Positions 24,050-37,800 of a DNA stretch of 64,000 bases are shown one piece after another; position 1 is the first letter of the stretch; every line of letters begins with the position of its first letter. The translations under genes were made by a program, and so were the position numbers. The notes under the pieces are model-generated. The model ran no database searches. It worked only from the letters and a program-made list of their open reading frames with translations, and was not told where the DNA came from. This stretch comes from Kingdonia uniflora (lineage: Eukaryota > Streptophyta > Magnoliopsida > Ranunculales > Circaeasteraceae), in assembly GCA_014058105.1 (NCBI GenBank), contig JACGCM010000933.1:496001-560000 (forward strand), in the 5' to 3' direction.

Positions 24050-25055
24050 TTGCCCTTTATTTGGATCCCCTCTTATAAGGTGGATGTACTTGGCTCAACT
24101 GTCCCCTAGGTTGATTATGTCAAAAAAATTATGCTGATGTTTGGAACGATACCCGCTGCCATGACATTCTATTCACGTATGAAGATGCATGAGACTGCCA
24201 AGTATACCACTCTTGTAGTTGAGAATGCTGAACAAGTAGCTGCAGATATATCCAAGGTCATGCTGGTAGAAATTGAAGAAGAACTGGGAAACATCCAAAA
24301 TAGTAGTAATTCGTTTGGTTTGTTCTCAAAGGAGTTCCTTCACCATCACAGGCTTCACTTACTTGGTACTACGAGTACTTTGTTCTTACTAGATATCGTG
24401 TTTTATATTCAAAATTTGTTCCAAAACTATATGTTTAGTACTATTAGATGGATTCCTACTACAAATATTATGAATGTGATAGAATAAGTAATTATAATTG
24501 CAACAGCACAAACCCTTATCACTTTATGCAGTATTGTTATGGGTTATCAGTTTATAGTGGCTTTAATCGATTATATTGGAGGATTTGTAATTCAAATGAT
24601 GGGTTTCTTCTTCATAATAGTATTTAAGTTCGCTCTGGCATTACCTTACAACCACTCAAAAGGAGAATTGAATAAGATTCATTATGATGTATGCTTTAAC
24701 CTTCTTTGCAAACTTGGGGCCTAATATTACGACATTTATCGTACCTGCCAAAATATTCTCGGTCCGACTATGTTCAAAATGTCACGGTATATCAGCTGCA
24801 GCTGGAAAGGCTGGTGCTATAATTGGTGCTTTTGGGTTTTTGTACGCGGCTCAAACAGGGATAAAACAAAGATAGATACAGGTTATCCTCATTTATCGTT
24901 CTTGGTATAATCAACTTCCTTGGGATGTTGTTTACGTTTTTAGTTTTAGAGACAAAGGGGAAATTTCTAGAGGAGCTATTAGTAAAAATGTGGAAGAAAC
25001 TAAAATGGCCGAGCTTAAGGGGTTACGAGTTGGATACCGAATTGTTCCTGCTTAA
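24050..25055 (+). pseudogene. Truncated phosphate transporter (Pht1 family) pseudogene
   Basis: Translation from about 24050 shows the central loop and C-terminal half of a plant high-affinity H+/phosphate symporter: [68 protein letters not shown](I)[29 protein letters not shown] and a TKGK..EEL tail ending in IVPA. Pht1 proteins are about 520-540 residues with 12 membrane helices. Only roughly the last 60% is here. A CAG-to-TAG-type stop follows GSTVP, another stop lies at 24485, and frameshifts occur near 24690 and 24880. It is not functional. No matching N-terminal half is seen upstream. Confidence 0.85.
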
Positions 25056-25125
25056 GATGGAAATGTAATTGTGTGATGAGTTTTTGACTACTGTATGGTT
25101 TTATTCTCCAATATGCCTAAATGTA

Positions 25126-25151
25126 TGTTTGTTTGTTTGTTTGTTTGTTTT
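25126..25151. repeat. TTTG microsatellite
   Basis: About six tandem GTTT units lie in what would be the 3' flank of the Pht1 pseudogene. Confidence 0.85.
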
Positions 25152-25159
25152 AATTGTAT

Positions 25160-27229
25160 AGTGAAATAATAAAAGACACTCAGTTCATCTTCTTTTTTGC
25201 AAGTGTGGGCCTCATGATAATTTTTAAGTTATATATTAGGGGATTGTTTCTTCTTAATAACATCTCCTTAATAATACGGTATCAATGCTAGAGTGCTAAT
25301 AAAGCCTGAAACAACCAATTTTTGTCACCTTCCAGACATCTGTTGTGCTTAGTATTATTTTCCTTAGTGATGGTAAATTATCTTCTTTATTTTTGTCTTA
25401 GGATTCTAAATGAGATTTGATTATTTGATCATCTGGCTTTATAGTTATACCTTATGGTGAAATGAGAATGTTTGACTCTAGGATCCTTCCCCCTGAATTG
25501 TGTATTAAACTAGAAGAGGATACAAGAGGTAAATACTTTGTTAGGATGTAACTCTTTTATTGATAACTGGTTCAGGGATCTACCAATTCTTTTTTTGATT
25601 TACAAAAAAAATGTATATGGAAAAAATTGCGTGATCAAGGCTTTAAAATAATTTTTTGAGTCAAAACTCTAATGATATTGGCTCTTTGTCATGTACAATT
25701 GAGAATATAGGATTAAGAAACAAGACATTCATGCCTTTTTTTTGTTAGTAATTATTAAATATATTTGCCTTTTTTGGGTCAGTAATCCTTAAGTCTATTA
25801 GATACGAGGAAGAAATAGTTGCAAAAATAGTCTTTACATGCTTTAATAATTTCTGAATTCACTACGAGGAGATCGAGTTATGCAAGTCATATTGTAATAG
25901 TCTCACATATGATAAAATCCCTTCTGGAGTAAGATTAATATGTGGACTTTCTTTCACTCGAACTTTGCAGTTAGCACTATGAGGTTTTGAGAAAAACAAT
26001 ACCCACAGGTTTAGATGGGTACAATTTTACGGTGAGTGAGGCATTACAAAAGGTAACCAAACTCATCCGCCATAGGCATTTTGTAATAATCTCCTAAGAC
26101 ATAATATGTATGATCTATGAGGGGCAACTACACTTCCAAAGCTTCATTCATGTGTGTGTTTATTGCTTCCTTTCCTTTAATAGTTGCAAATCTAATGGTA
26201 TTTAGAACCTCAAGCTGCAACGGATACATTACTATTATTTTGAAGTTCAATGTCAACACAACAAGGTGACTGAATAATATGGCTTTACAGGCCTTCACGG
26301 AGTTAAATGTACCAACATGATGCTTAATCGATTTGAATTTTAGCCTCTAACATATTAGTTTCAACTCATATAGGTATATTGTTCATAGACTACTAGATTA
26401 AAATAGATTGCCCTCCAAGATTTGATTTTATGAATGACTTTAAAAGCTGGTAATCTAGTAGTAATAAATCTTCAGGTTTAGAAGAAAATGCTTATAGGCC
26501 TGATAAATTGCCATAAGGGAACGGGTTATTTATTATTCTTATTTTTTGCGTACTATATAAAATAATGGAATGAGTAAGCATTGTTGGCTAAAGTTTTCTT
26601 TTTAGTTTATTTTCAATCATTTCTATGTGTCTTGATAATTCAATATCTAATTTACTTTGAATTGAAGTTAATTATTGCTGAACGTATGATCGACGCTTGA
26701 AATATTGACTTAATTCTTTACATTTGGGAGACACCTTAAATATTAAACTATTTGAATATATAGGTTAGCATTTTACAAATAATTGTAGGACAGCATATGC
26801 CCGATTGCCAGTTTTAAAGAAAAGAATTTTTCTTAAGCATTACATAGAGTAAATAGACATTTTGTCAAATGCAAATCCGAAAACATCATGCAAATCACAT
26901 TTGCTAACAGATGGAGATGAAATACTCGAGTGCGAGCCCTTTACGGGAAAATACATAACACTAAAAGCAGAGATCAAATGTAAGCCCCTCAGTGTTTCAA
27001 AATGGCGGTTTATCAGCAAATACATCTTTGGAAAAGACATCGTATTAAACATGATTAGTTCTAAAACATGCAAGTCCGAAACTATAATTAAGAGAAACCT
27101 GTCCCTATTTACAAAAGATTCTTACAAAAAAATCGTTTGACTTATACATAAGAGGAGAGCTAAGAAGCAACTTACTACAAAACTTGCTAAGAAATATACA
27201 CACTTACCCCATATGAAATTATGATGCCA
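25160..27229. other. Unassigned region
   Basis: No recognisable gene or repeat is seen. One open frame of 92 codons on the plus strand (26862-27140) has no known motif and is probably chance. Confidence 0.35.
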
Positions 27230-27775
27230 CAAGCCGTAACAATTGCTTGTCTGACTTAAATTGTATTTGGCTTAAGAAGTACAGGAGCAGGCATTATTCC
27301 CCATTTTCTCCGAACATCACTCAAGTCCTTGTGAAAATGTCGCTCATAGTATATATGCAAATGAGATCTGTACTTCGCATCCTAGCTCTTATGGCCCAGG
27401 GTAAGTAATACTGAAAGAATAACACTCTCTGCTTGTCATTACCTAAGTGTATCCCCGACGATAGATAACATGCACATAGGAAGACGCATTTTCTCAAGGC
27501 CTATGACCTTAAGCGACAGTTCTCCAATTAAATTAATAGGTAAATCAAACAGTGTATGCTAGAAGTGGTGGACCTCGTAGGCTTGCATTGCAATAGATGT
27601 TAGCTCTTCTGTATCCATGAACCTCATCGGAGGACGGTCATCTGGGAAAAGTTATTCAATCCCATGATCTTTGTGTACGATGTACCAAATGTGTTCCAGC
27701 AGGTCCCACACGTGGCTCACATTTACAGATATGATAGGAGGGTTGTCTAAGAGTTTAGCCTACAAATAGAGAAAA
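27230..27775 (-). pseudogene. Remnant of an unidentified protein-coding gene
   Basis: On the minus strand about 180 codons read as a normal globular protein with only a few interruptions: [86 protein letters not shown] and [20 protein letters not shown]. Three in-frame stops and at least two frameshifts are present. I do not recognise the family. The composition is unlike the gag, pol or coiled-coil proteins of the nearby elements, so a decayed host gene or exon cluster is more likely. A protein search should identify it. Confidence 0.5.
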
Positions 27776-28926
27776 GACGATTGACAATATAAACTATGGT
27801 ATAAGTAGATTTAATTTGTAGTCTGGAACTGGCTTTCATAAACAAATTACAAAAATTTGTAATGCAAAACTAAAAATAAGAACATAATTGTTAAAAACTA
27901 CATTTACGGAAGCTAAATTAATCTTAATTAAAACTATGATCCCTCAATTGCATAAAATAAAATGTCAAAAATCATATGATTTATGAGATTTACCCCAAAC
28001 TTTACATCTCTCACTAAGGATAAGCCTTTCTCTCACTCAAGCCAATAGAAGAAATAAATTAAGCTTAGGATCTTTTTTATAGGAAAAGAGGCCTAGAACA
28101 AATAAAAGCCCTAGCTAGAATTGAATTAGGAGATTTCTCCTAATTATAATGCAAATCAAATAAACTAATTATAAATAAGTAAAAGAAATGGAGTAGTTAT
28201 GCAAGGTGGAGAAACAACCACCTACATGGGTATTGTGACGACCATGCGACGTATCAACTCTCCCCGTCTTTTGAAAATAAAATAAACAACTCTGAGCATA
28301 GGATAATCATAAATGCTCCCACGATACTTGTCGTACCTTTTTTTTGTCTATAACCAGACAAACTATTATTTTGCCCAAAATACCGTGTGTGACTTCATTT
28401 TGAATCCCCAAAAGATTATTAAAATCTTGACTTGAACAGTCTTCAAACCCTTATAAAAATGGATGAAAAGATGAAGACTTGATCCAAAGTAACTTTATCC
28501 ATTTATTGTTTCAAGAGTTGGAACCACAATTGAGCATCACTTTAAAGATAAAAAGATGCGAATGAGGTGTTCATAATCCCAATTTTTTTGGAAGTCAAAA
28601 AATTGTTAAACTCGACACAACCGACTGGTGGAATCTTATTGAAACGCGAAAAATCCAATTTTACCAGCTTATGCGCATATATATTAGTAAAGCCAACATT
28701 TTGAGATCTGCCATTTATATTGAGTCACTGTCCATTTGGATTGGACAAAAATATGATTCACTCGGGTACTAAGTTTATCAAAGAGCTTAGTCATTTTATC
28801 TAGAATCACTTGTTGGCCCAATAAAAGAGTATGGCGTTAATTATTGAATCACCCAAACATCTCCATTGAAAATAGATCCCAATGTTACTGAGTATAAGCA
28901 TCTACAAATACTAACCAAAATAAAAA
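27776..28926. other. Unassigned AT-rich sequence left of the MULE
   Basis: Nothing is recognised. The block ends at the presumed left terminus of the Mutator-like element. The bases just before it (AAATAAAAA, 28918-28926) are a candidate 9-bp target duplication, but the partner is outside the window. Confidence 0.35.
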
Positions 28927-29019
28927 GGGAAAATTAGATTTTTGACCTTACATAATGACCACGAATTGATCGAACCCCCTACCTATGATTGTCATTTTTA
29001 GCTTTTGGACCCTAAAATA
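28927..29019 (+). repeat. Left terminal inverted repeat of the MULE
   Basis: 28957-29019 pairs with the reverse complement of 62532-62587 with a few mismatches and small gaps. 28927-28956 should pair with the part of the right TIR lying beyond element E. Confidence 0.75.
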
Positions 29020-29399
29020 CCCCGGAGCTGTTAGGTTTTATTAAAATTCCAAAAATACCATTTTCATTATATTTTTAAGTGTTAATTAAAAAATCCATGT
29101 GGACACTAAGAAAATCCATATGGATATTTCTTTTCCATGTGGATTAAGTGAGAACTCCATCAACATCATCAGCATTCATAGTTCGGCTAAAACTAAAGCT
29201 GCAAAAATTACGAATCAAAACTAAATGATAACAGAAAGGGAAATCCATTAACAGGCAACAACATCAACATCATCATCATCACAAAAAACCCTAAAAGAAG
29301 CCCCCCCAAAATATTTTCCAACAAACCCTAAAACATGTACTTCTTCCAAAAAATTCCCGCCTCAAAACTTAAATACCCTAACTAATAGAACCTCCTCCT

Positions 29400-29500
29400 C
29401 CTCTTACGGGGTGGTTCTTCATCTTCATCGTCACCCTCATCATCACCACCATTACCACCACCACCACTACCACCATCATCATCATCATCATCATACTAAT
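29400..29500. repeat. CAT/CAC triplet microsatellite
   Basis: Imperfect CAC, ACC and CAT triplet runs (29440-29495) lie in the MULE 5' region. On the minus strand they would encode Gly/Asp repeats. A minus-strand ATG (MSDFTLL) sits near 29668, but its frame stops soon. I see no gene in 29020-30300. Confidence 0.6.
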
Positions 29501-30305
29501 CCTCATCATCATCTTTCTTAAACCTCACGATCATCTTTGTTGTCGAAGTCCTATTCGGGACATTCGTCTGAGGTGTCGTCGTTGTACTCAGATGTTCATG
29601 GGTTCTCTTCTTTATCACTATCACTGTAATCGGATGTTGGAGGTATTAGTAGAGTAAAATCAGACATTGCTAAGAATTTAGAAACTTAAGACTTATAAGA
29701 AAGGGGTAAATAAAAATAAAAATAAATAAATAATGGAAGGAGATGGAGAGGTTGGAGTGTTAGACTTAGGGTTATTCAAGTTCATCTTTTAAAACTGACA
29801 AAGAGTTGAATGTCAATCGATGCGTCTCTCCCTCCAGTTTCCCACGTAACCACTCTAGACCTAACCATAATTACCCTATTTATGTGAATTTACTTTTAGA
29901 CCCTCTATGTTTGAAGTATGTTAACTTTTAGACCCTGCACGTTTGGAGTACGTGAGATGCAAAGGGTAATTTAGGGCACATAAAACACAACTTGATTACC
30001 AATTATAATTTAGGGATTACTGGATAAAGGCGAAAGGAAAGGTCATTTTAGTACAGGGTAAGATAAAATTTGAATTTTCCTATACCAATTGAAACCATGT
30101 CTGATAAAATTTATGAGATATTTTACTTAATAATTGAGTATGGTGGGGAGTGGGATGAGCCATGTATGAGTTGGTATGGAGTAAATCAATACAAGGGTGG
30201 TAGTTGATTAATCTTAACTGTGCCTATAAATATTAGTTTTGTGGAACTGTTGGGGTTAATACTACAAGGATAGACGACGAGCATGGTCCAGATAATAATG
30301 TTCTT

Positions 30306-32513
30306 GTGAGAGGGGGTGTTATTGGGTTGTTATTAATTGTAGGATGTGTTTTGCATGCCGTTAGTAATGATTTAGAAGTTAAGTTGATATTTAGGCACAT
30401 TCAGGAAAACCCAGTTTATGGGCATTATAGGGTATTTATTCAAACAGAGAAAACACATAAAATAGTGCCAATCCCTGTTGAAGAATCACCATTACAGCTA
30501 GGATATGATAAACCAATAATAAAGAAAAAAAAAGTCTACTAGATGTCTTGAGAAGACAACTAGACCTTTAAAAGTGCCTAATCCTAAGGCTTTTAATACA
30601 GAATCCATAAAAAGAAAAGTAAAAAATCAAATTACAAAAACCTAAGGGAAAAAAGGTTAGGGCTGATTATTTTTTGAGGAAAAGCTTGATGATTTAACCA
30701 ATGACTATGCCAGTGAAGAAGAAGTTGAAATTAAGGAGGAGGATGTAGATAACGTTGATAAGGAAGTAAGGACTCATGCTTTGACAATGTGTATGCTGAA
30801 AAGGACTATCATAGTAACCATACATCACAAGATGGTGATGATAATCCTATAATGGATGACATAGAAGATCACGAAGGTTTGGCTGATAATAGAGATTTTG
30901 TGATGGGTTCTTCAAACTTGTATAAAAAAGAAGATCATGAAGATGAGGAACACTTTCTACTACTTCAAACACCATAGTCTACGTTGACAATTGGGATGGA
31001 GTGGCCAAATATATCTGAGTGTAGGTCATTTATGATAAATTTTGCAATTACTCACAAGTTTACATTTAGACAAAAGAAGAATGAAAGAAAGAGGATTAGA
31101 TATGTGTGTCCTTGGTAGGTGCTCATAACAAGGTTAAATGATGGCCACACCATGATACTTAAAAATAGGCATTTTATTCATGAGTATAGTGGTAATAATT
31201 ACACATTAAACAGAAATGCAAATGCTATTTAGGTTGCAAAGGAGATTGAGAATCTTATCAGAGATGCAAGTGCGACCAAGCCAATGCAGATATCTGATAT
31301 TCTGTATAGAAGATTTGGAGTAAGAGTTTCATATTACACTGCATGGAATGTACAGAACATAGTGATGAAGACGATAGTGGGGTCATATGATAAAGGTTAT
31401 GCTTTATGTCTAGAACTATGTGTTGAGATTCAAAAATCAAACCCTGGTAGTATTGCCACATATAATAGGAAAGATGGTAATATTAAGTTTATAGACATGT
31501 ATATTAGTTTGATGGTAGCTTTAGACAGGTTCACCAAGGGTTGCAGGCCAATTCTTGATTTAGATGGATATTTTTTGAAAGGAAAGTATGGAGGCTAATG
31601 TTTGAGCATCATATCTCTTGATGTAAACAATGGTCTTTTCCATATAACAGTGTTTCTTTGTAGAAGTGAGTGTCAAACTACATGGATAAAGTTCTTAACT
31701 TTGATACAAGGCTAGCTCATCTTGCAGCCATCTAAATTGACCTTTATATCTGATAGACAAAAAGGTCTTGTTAAGGCAGTTTCATAAGTGTGCCCTCATT
31801 CCAATCATTGATTTTGTTTTAGGAACCTGTATAACAACTTCAAGCAACTGTATAAAGGTGCTTATTTGATGACATTGGCTTGGAATGCATCAAAGGCATA
31901 CTAAAAATCTATAATAAAAGAAAATTTGAACAAGTTAGAAGTTGCAAAACCAGATGCAAAAACATGGTTAGAAAGGGAGCCATACGAATCATAGTGTAGG
32001 TCTTACTTTGATGCTTCTGCAAAGTGTGAGCATGCTACAAATAATTTCTCATAATCATTTCACAATTGGATTATTAAGATTAGAGATAAGCCTTTAGACA
32101 ATATGGTATAAAAGTTGAATTTGATGTAGATGATACTCATGTATAAAATGAAATTGAAGGCAAGAGAGTGGGATCATAATGGATTGGTACCTAGAACATT
32201 GAGGAAGATTAAGTTATTGAAAACATACAGCCATCACTACAGTTTAGAGGAATTTGAAAAGGATAAGTGGCTGGTCTTTAATGACAGTGACACAAGGTGA
32301 ATATTGAACTTGGAAGAATATACATGCACTTACAATATTTGGTAGATCACTGGATTTCCTTATGTACATCCAGTCAAAGTAATTTATCAACTGAAATACG
32401 AGTGGGTTGGGTAAGTGCTCTTTTTTTATAGTTAATATCTCCTAATTGTAATTTTATTGTGCTTTTTACTATTTCACAACATTATCATGGCCTATATACA
32501 GATATTGTAGCCA
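30306..32513 (+). pseudogene. MULE transposase, 5' part (MuDR family)
   Basis: After an N-terminal domain and an acidic linker (30700-30960), the protein shows a DNA-binding-type block (MEWPNISECRSFMINFAI, RIRYVCPW), then SDILYRRFGV and YYTAWN. The catalytic region follows: CRPILDLDGYFLKGKYGG (first Asp near 31560), TFISDRQKGLVKAV (second Asp near 31752), H.FCFRNLYNNFK and ATNNFS.SFHNWI. A 91-bp intron (32411-32501, GTAAGT...ATACAG) precedes the last exon. Many TAG/TAA stops (for example after KYGG) inactivate it. Element C interrupts the last exon after a CAT TAC codon pair. The protein would cut and move the element. Confidence 0.85.
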
Positions 32514-32518
32514 TTACC
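32514..32518. repeat. Target-site duplication of element C (left)
   Basis: TTACC directly precedes the 5' LTR. The same five bases follow the 3' LTR at 60606-60610. Removing C and one copy restores continuity of the MULE exon. Confidence 0.95.
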
Positions 32519-33130
32519 TGTAAGGACCTATCCCTCGATCTCATCTAAATTGAGTTGTCGCCAGCTCGAATTACCCCGTCTCAGGCTCACACATTTTTTA
32601 ACATAACTTCTCCAATCAATATTTTAACCTACTTCACGAACTAGCGAAGAGCGCGGGTCGAGCTTAAATTAGAAAAATCTGAATGAGTCAAAGACATCTG
32701 TCTCTCACGAATTCGTCAGTTACTCAGTCAATCGCCACTAACCACATTGTTTGAAAAATGTACTCCTGCACGATGAAAAGTTACGGAGAAGGCCTATATA
32801 AAGAGAAAGCTCGAGAAGTGACAGGACCAGAAAAATTACATAAGAAATCACTTGTCTGGATTCTTTAACTATTCAAGCTTCTTAGTTACAAGATTCAAGC
32901 ATTTCTAAACTTAGAGATCACTTGTAATAAGATACATACTTCAATCACTAAAAAAATACTTTTACCAAAAATCCTCCACTCGAGGTCGTGGTTTTTTACC
33001 TATTCAGAGGTTTTCCATGCTAAAATCTACCTATGTTATTTTCTTATTTGTCATTAGAATATTGTTACAGGTTCATAGGTGTGATAGTGAGTTTCAAGCC
33101 ATTTCAAACATACTGAATTTAGCCATCACA
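32519..33130 (+). repeat. 5' LTR of element C (612 bp)
   Basis: It runs from TGTAAGGACC to GCCATCACA. A TATA box (CCTATATAAAGAG) lies near 32793. It differs from the 3' LTR at roughly one base in ten by eye, mostly as C/T and G/A transitions, so the insertion is old. Confidence 0.92.
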
Positions 33131-33150
33131 TTTGGCACCGTCTGTGGGAA
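33131..33150 (+). other. Primer-binding site of element C
   Basis: TTTGGCACCGTCTGTGGGAA directly follows the LTR. Element B has TTGGCGCCGTCTGTGG in the same place. The shared TGGCGCC would pair with a tRNA 3' end of the form GGCGCCA. I do not name the tRNA. Confidence 0.8.
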
Positions 33151-33203
33151 AGATTGTATTTCCACGATATTTTAAGACAATCTTTTACTACGATTTTCAA
33201 TCA

Positions 33204-34775
33204 TGATTACTTCTAGATGACCAGCTACAGGTGTCAAGCTTGAGGTGTCACTGGAGATGGGACAGCTTACAGAATTACGGGCGAATCTCAATGCAGAAAC
33301 AGAGAAACGCGCCGAGCTCAAATTTTAGTTAACTAAGGATCGGGAGCTCCGTGAAAAAGTGCATGATGCAGAAAGACAAGATCGTTTGACAGCACTCAAA
33401 TGATATGAAGACCAATTAACAATAATACAGACTGCTCTCGAGGCTCTACAAAATACTCAGCAGGCTCCACCAACGAGAGGTCACGATCAATTGCTCGAAA
33501 CCTCCCGTATTTCTGCAAGGGAAAGATTAGGGCCTCGAGGAGTTATTTCCAGGAATCTTCAGCATGAACCACAGCTCTCTATACATTTAGGAGGAAAAGT
33601 TCAATCCAAAGCCAACCGAGGTCATCAAATATCTGTCTGTCAGGAGGAGGAACATCGACCTCAGCAAAAAAAATTATTATGAGATCGTGAGAGTGAAGGT
33701 ACTGGTACTCATCATCCAATACCCTCCTACACAGCGATTCAGCCAGCATGTTATTATGTTACAAAAGAACATATGGACCAATGGATTAAGGAGTTAATCA
33801 AAGCACACAAGTTCTAGGTACTACCGGCGATATCACTAGGTTACAAGGAAGTCTGATTGCCAAAGAACTATTCGACATGGAAATACCAAAAGGTTTCCTT
33901 ACTCCAAAAATTTGAAAATACAAAGATACTGACCTGAGGGAACACATTCAATAGTACCATGATTCATTGGGGTTATACTTTAACCTCAACCGCATCCTTT
34001 GTCACATGTTCCCTACCAGTCTACAGGAGGAACCACTCTGCTGGTTCCATTCTCTCCCTAAAGATTCCATATATACGTTCGAGTAGTGGCATAAACAGTT
34101 CATCAAGACGTATTCTCATAACAGGGATAAAGATTGTATTCTCTAATCAGTCTCAAACAATTACACAGAGAGAAACTCGAGGTTTTTGCAGAAAAAAAAT
34201 TAGAGCCTGCGCGTAAAGTGGATAACCTCGATTAGAAGATAGTTGTTACTGCTTTCACCAACATGCTTCAGCTCGATTGTAAGGCCAAAGAGTATCTTGT
34301 GGTCAACAAACCTGCGACCTTGAAGGATATGATCACCAAGGTCAATAGTAATGTGGACCTAGAAAGTATGATATCTGAGCGACAAAAATTTAATAAATCC
34401 ATCCTCTCCACCAAAGGTCCATCAACAGATCAAAACACCGAAGCAAAGGAGGAACAGGGAGCTAAGAAGTGCACCAAGGGCAATACTGGCTATCCTAGGA
34501 AAGTTGGTCCACCAAATAAACCAATCCTCCTAAAGTTGAACGTCTGAATCTCAACAATTTTTCCAATGCTGTTGAAAGATACGCTCTGTCGCGTCTCCCA
34601 GCCGCTGGAACCAATCGATAATCGACCGTACTGCCAACATCATAAGGTAAACAATCAATCTACTAAAAATTGTTATGTTTTGCAGTGGTTGCTCGAATAC
34701 ATTTTTAAAGAGGGATGGATGCTCGAATATATAGTCGACTTGAAATCATACAAAAATGGCAACTATAAAAAATAG
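33204..34775 (+). pseudogene. gag of element C
   Basis: The start is the first ATG after the PBS (MITSR). The N-terminus is a coiled-coil-like Glu/Lys/Leu region and a linker. A Retrotrans_gag-type capsid domain follows around 33840-34180 in shifting frames (LQGSLIAKELF, LYFNLN, MFPTSLQEEPLCWFHSLP). The segment at 34263-34547 (DCKAKEYLVVNKPATLKDMI) is the capsid C-terminus. A CQHHKVNNQSTKNC zinc knuckle (34632-34673) is of the form seen in Tat elements. The protein would form the virus-like particle. Stops (for example MITSR followed by TGA) and frameshifts make it non-functional. Confidence 0.8.
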
Positions 34776-34826
34776 CTTGAAGTTATTCCAGACAATGATC
34801 AAAATGAGGAGAAACAACTCTACAAT

Positions 34827-37800
34827 ATGCACCACTGTAATATGATCGAATTCAATCAAATCACCAGTTCAAACATATCCAAGCACAGAATATTATTAGA
34901 ATGCTGCGATCTTACACCATGCGACAAAGAAGCAAAACTTCTCTCTGAGTCGAGCAATCGCCGACTTGGGATATCATTCGAAGATTACGATACTAGCCAT
35001 ATCAAATTTCCACATCATGATACGCTAGTAATAATGCTGAAAATGAAGAAGTTTGTCATGCACACAATTATGATTGATACTGGAAGCGGTATTGAGATTT
35101 TTTTAGAGTACTATCGACCAAATGGGTTTGGCCGACCAAGTTATTCAGAGCGATACCTATATCAGTGGGTTTAATGGTTTCATAGAAGAATGAGTAGGCA
35201 AGATCATCTTACCTATTACTGCAGGAAAAACTGCCATCGACGTCGTTTTCTATGTCATCAATGCCAAATCTCGTTATCTCAGGATTATGGGCCGTTGCTG
35301 GATTCCCAACATTGAAGCAATCGCTTCCACCTATTATCAGGCACTCTTATTCAAACACGAAAATGGCATTTATGAGATCAAAAGTAGTCAGAAGCTATCT
35401 CGGGCTTGTAAAAATATTGTCTTTGCTATCTTAGATACTTCTGACTGATTTGTTGCATAGCAATTACAGGGAACTGATCACTTCAACGATCAAACTTCCA
35501 CGAAGGAGCCCATAGAATATATCAACCTCGATGGACCTGGCCGAGGTACTTTCATTGGTACTAGGCTGGTTCAGCACGAAAAAGATGCTCTCATTCAGAT
35601 TTTGCAAATCAATCGAGACGTCATCGCATGATCTTTTGAAGAAATGCCTGGGGTCGATCCGGCCAAGGCATGCAATAAACTATCCATCGACATCAATGCC
35701 ACAGCAGTCAAACATAAATAGCAGCGACTGCACCCCATCTTCGTAATGAACTTAACACCAAGATCAAGAAATTGATCAAAGAGGGATTCATTCGAGAAGC
35801 CAAATATCTTGACTGGATATCCAATATTGTCGCTGTACCAAAGAAGAGCGGAAAAGTTTGAGTTTGCATCGATTTCACCAATATGATCAAACATACTCCA
35901 AAAGATAGTTTCCCTCTTCCCAACATACATTCGATCCTCAATTTTATAGCTGGCCATGATCTCCTATCTATGATGGATGCGGCTTTTAGGTACAATCAGA
36001 TTCCGCTTCTGGAAGAAGATCAAAAAAAGACAACTTTCATCACTAAGAGAGGTCTTTATTACTACAAAGTCATGCCCTTCAGACTCAAAATTGTGGGTGC
36101 CACATATCAATGGCTGATGACTACAATGTTCAAAGAACATCTAGAGAAAGTTATTAAAATCTACATCGACGATCTCTTATGCAAGAACGTACAGTTAGCC
36201 AATCACATCTCAGAACTCAATACAATATTCAACATCCTTCGATCTTACAGAATACGTCTCAACCCTGATAAATATCAATTCAAAGTCCATTCTGGACGGT
36301 TTTTAGGTCATCTCGTTAGCAGGAAGGTGATTGAGGCCAATCCAAATCATATTCGAGCTCTCCTCGACATGCCTTATCTACGAACAAAAAAAGATGTTCA
36401 GAAACTAGCCGGTAAGATTGCTGCTATCAACCGTTTCATGTTTAAATCTTCATACCGCTGTCGTTGGCTATTCCAGTTACTCTGCAGTTGTACCAAACGT
36501 GGGAAGGTTCAACCAAACACAGAGGTCATATGAACACCAGAATGCGAAGCAGCTTTTCAGGATCTCAAAACCTACCTGGGGAAGTCTCCCAAAATAAGCA
36601 CCCTAGTAGATAATGAGGAACTGATTATCTACCTAGCATTCACTGATACTTCACTCTGCTTGGTTCTCATCCACTTAGAAGGGAAGGTTGAAAAGCCCAT
36701 CTACTTCATCAGCAAAACCCTCACTCCAGTAGAAATGAGGTATTCTAAAATTGAAAAACTTCTTTTCACTCTTGTCTACACTTCACAGAAACTCAAGCAC
36801 TACTTCCAAGCTCATTCAATCAAAGTCATAATGAACTATCCACTTCGAGAGGTTTTATCTAAGAAAGAAAAATCAAGAAGAGTGCAGCAGTGGTGTGTCA
36901 GTTTGGGAGAACATGATATCAAGTTTGAGCAACGTCATTCTGAAAAGGGTCAGGCCATTGCCAACTTTCTCGCAGATTTTCCAGTAGAAGTTTTTGAGTG
37001 GGAAGAGCATGATCCTGACCTAACAGAAGAAAATCCCGAAGATCAACCCCCTAAACCCTTTTACGAGTAAGCTGAATGGATTACAACGAGAGGGTGGAGA
37101 GTTCTCACGGATGGATCAGCAAGACCCGCAGGGTCAGGAATCGGAATCGTATTGATTACACCTTCCAATGACGGAATTGAGAAATCAATCTGCCAGGATT
37201 TTGAGTCCTCAAATAATGCAACCGAATACGAAGCTCTTATTCATAGACTCGATCTTGCTCTTGAGCTCGAAGTCTCCGACCTCTCAGTTTATATAAATTC
37301 ACTACTCATCGTCCACCACTACTCCAAATAATATAAGAAGAATGGGAAGATGATAGAGTATGTAGCCCTCATTGCAGATAGGATGAGCAAGTTTACGAAA
37401 GCAACTCTCAATTATCTTCCTCGAGGCAAAAACAAGCACGCCGATTCCTTAGCATATCTGGCCGTGGTCTTGGGTACAAAAGCTCAATATCTCCAGATCA
37501 AAATCATTTTAACCCCCAGTATTGATCGTATTTCAGTATGCACGATCAACACTGGGAGCAATAAAGGGGGAGATGACAATTGGTGAAAGCCTTTCTTAGC
37601 CTACCACAGCATTGACAACAGTTACAATGGACCACTTCCTGATGATCCAAAAGAACGCCAACAATTGATCAACAACTCGAAGCGCTGCACAAATCAGAAT
37701 GGTACGCTATACCGACTTTCTGTCATAGGGCCTTATCTCAAATGCCTCTCCAAATCCAAAGCAAAGGAAATGTTCTGCGAATTACATGAAGGGGCTTGTG

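Noticed and set aside
24050..25055. Functional phosphate transporter gene
   Set aside because: The N-terminal part is absent, with at least two stops and two frameshifts.
26862..27140. Small host protein gene (92 codons)
   Set aside because: No known motif, no promoter context and no second copy; chance is likely in AT-rich DNA.
33131..33150. Naming the primer tRNA
   Set aside because: The GGCGCCA match fits more than one tRNA 3' end; this needs a tRNA search.
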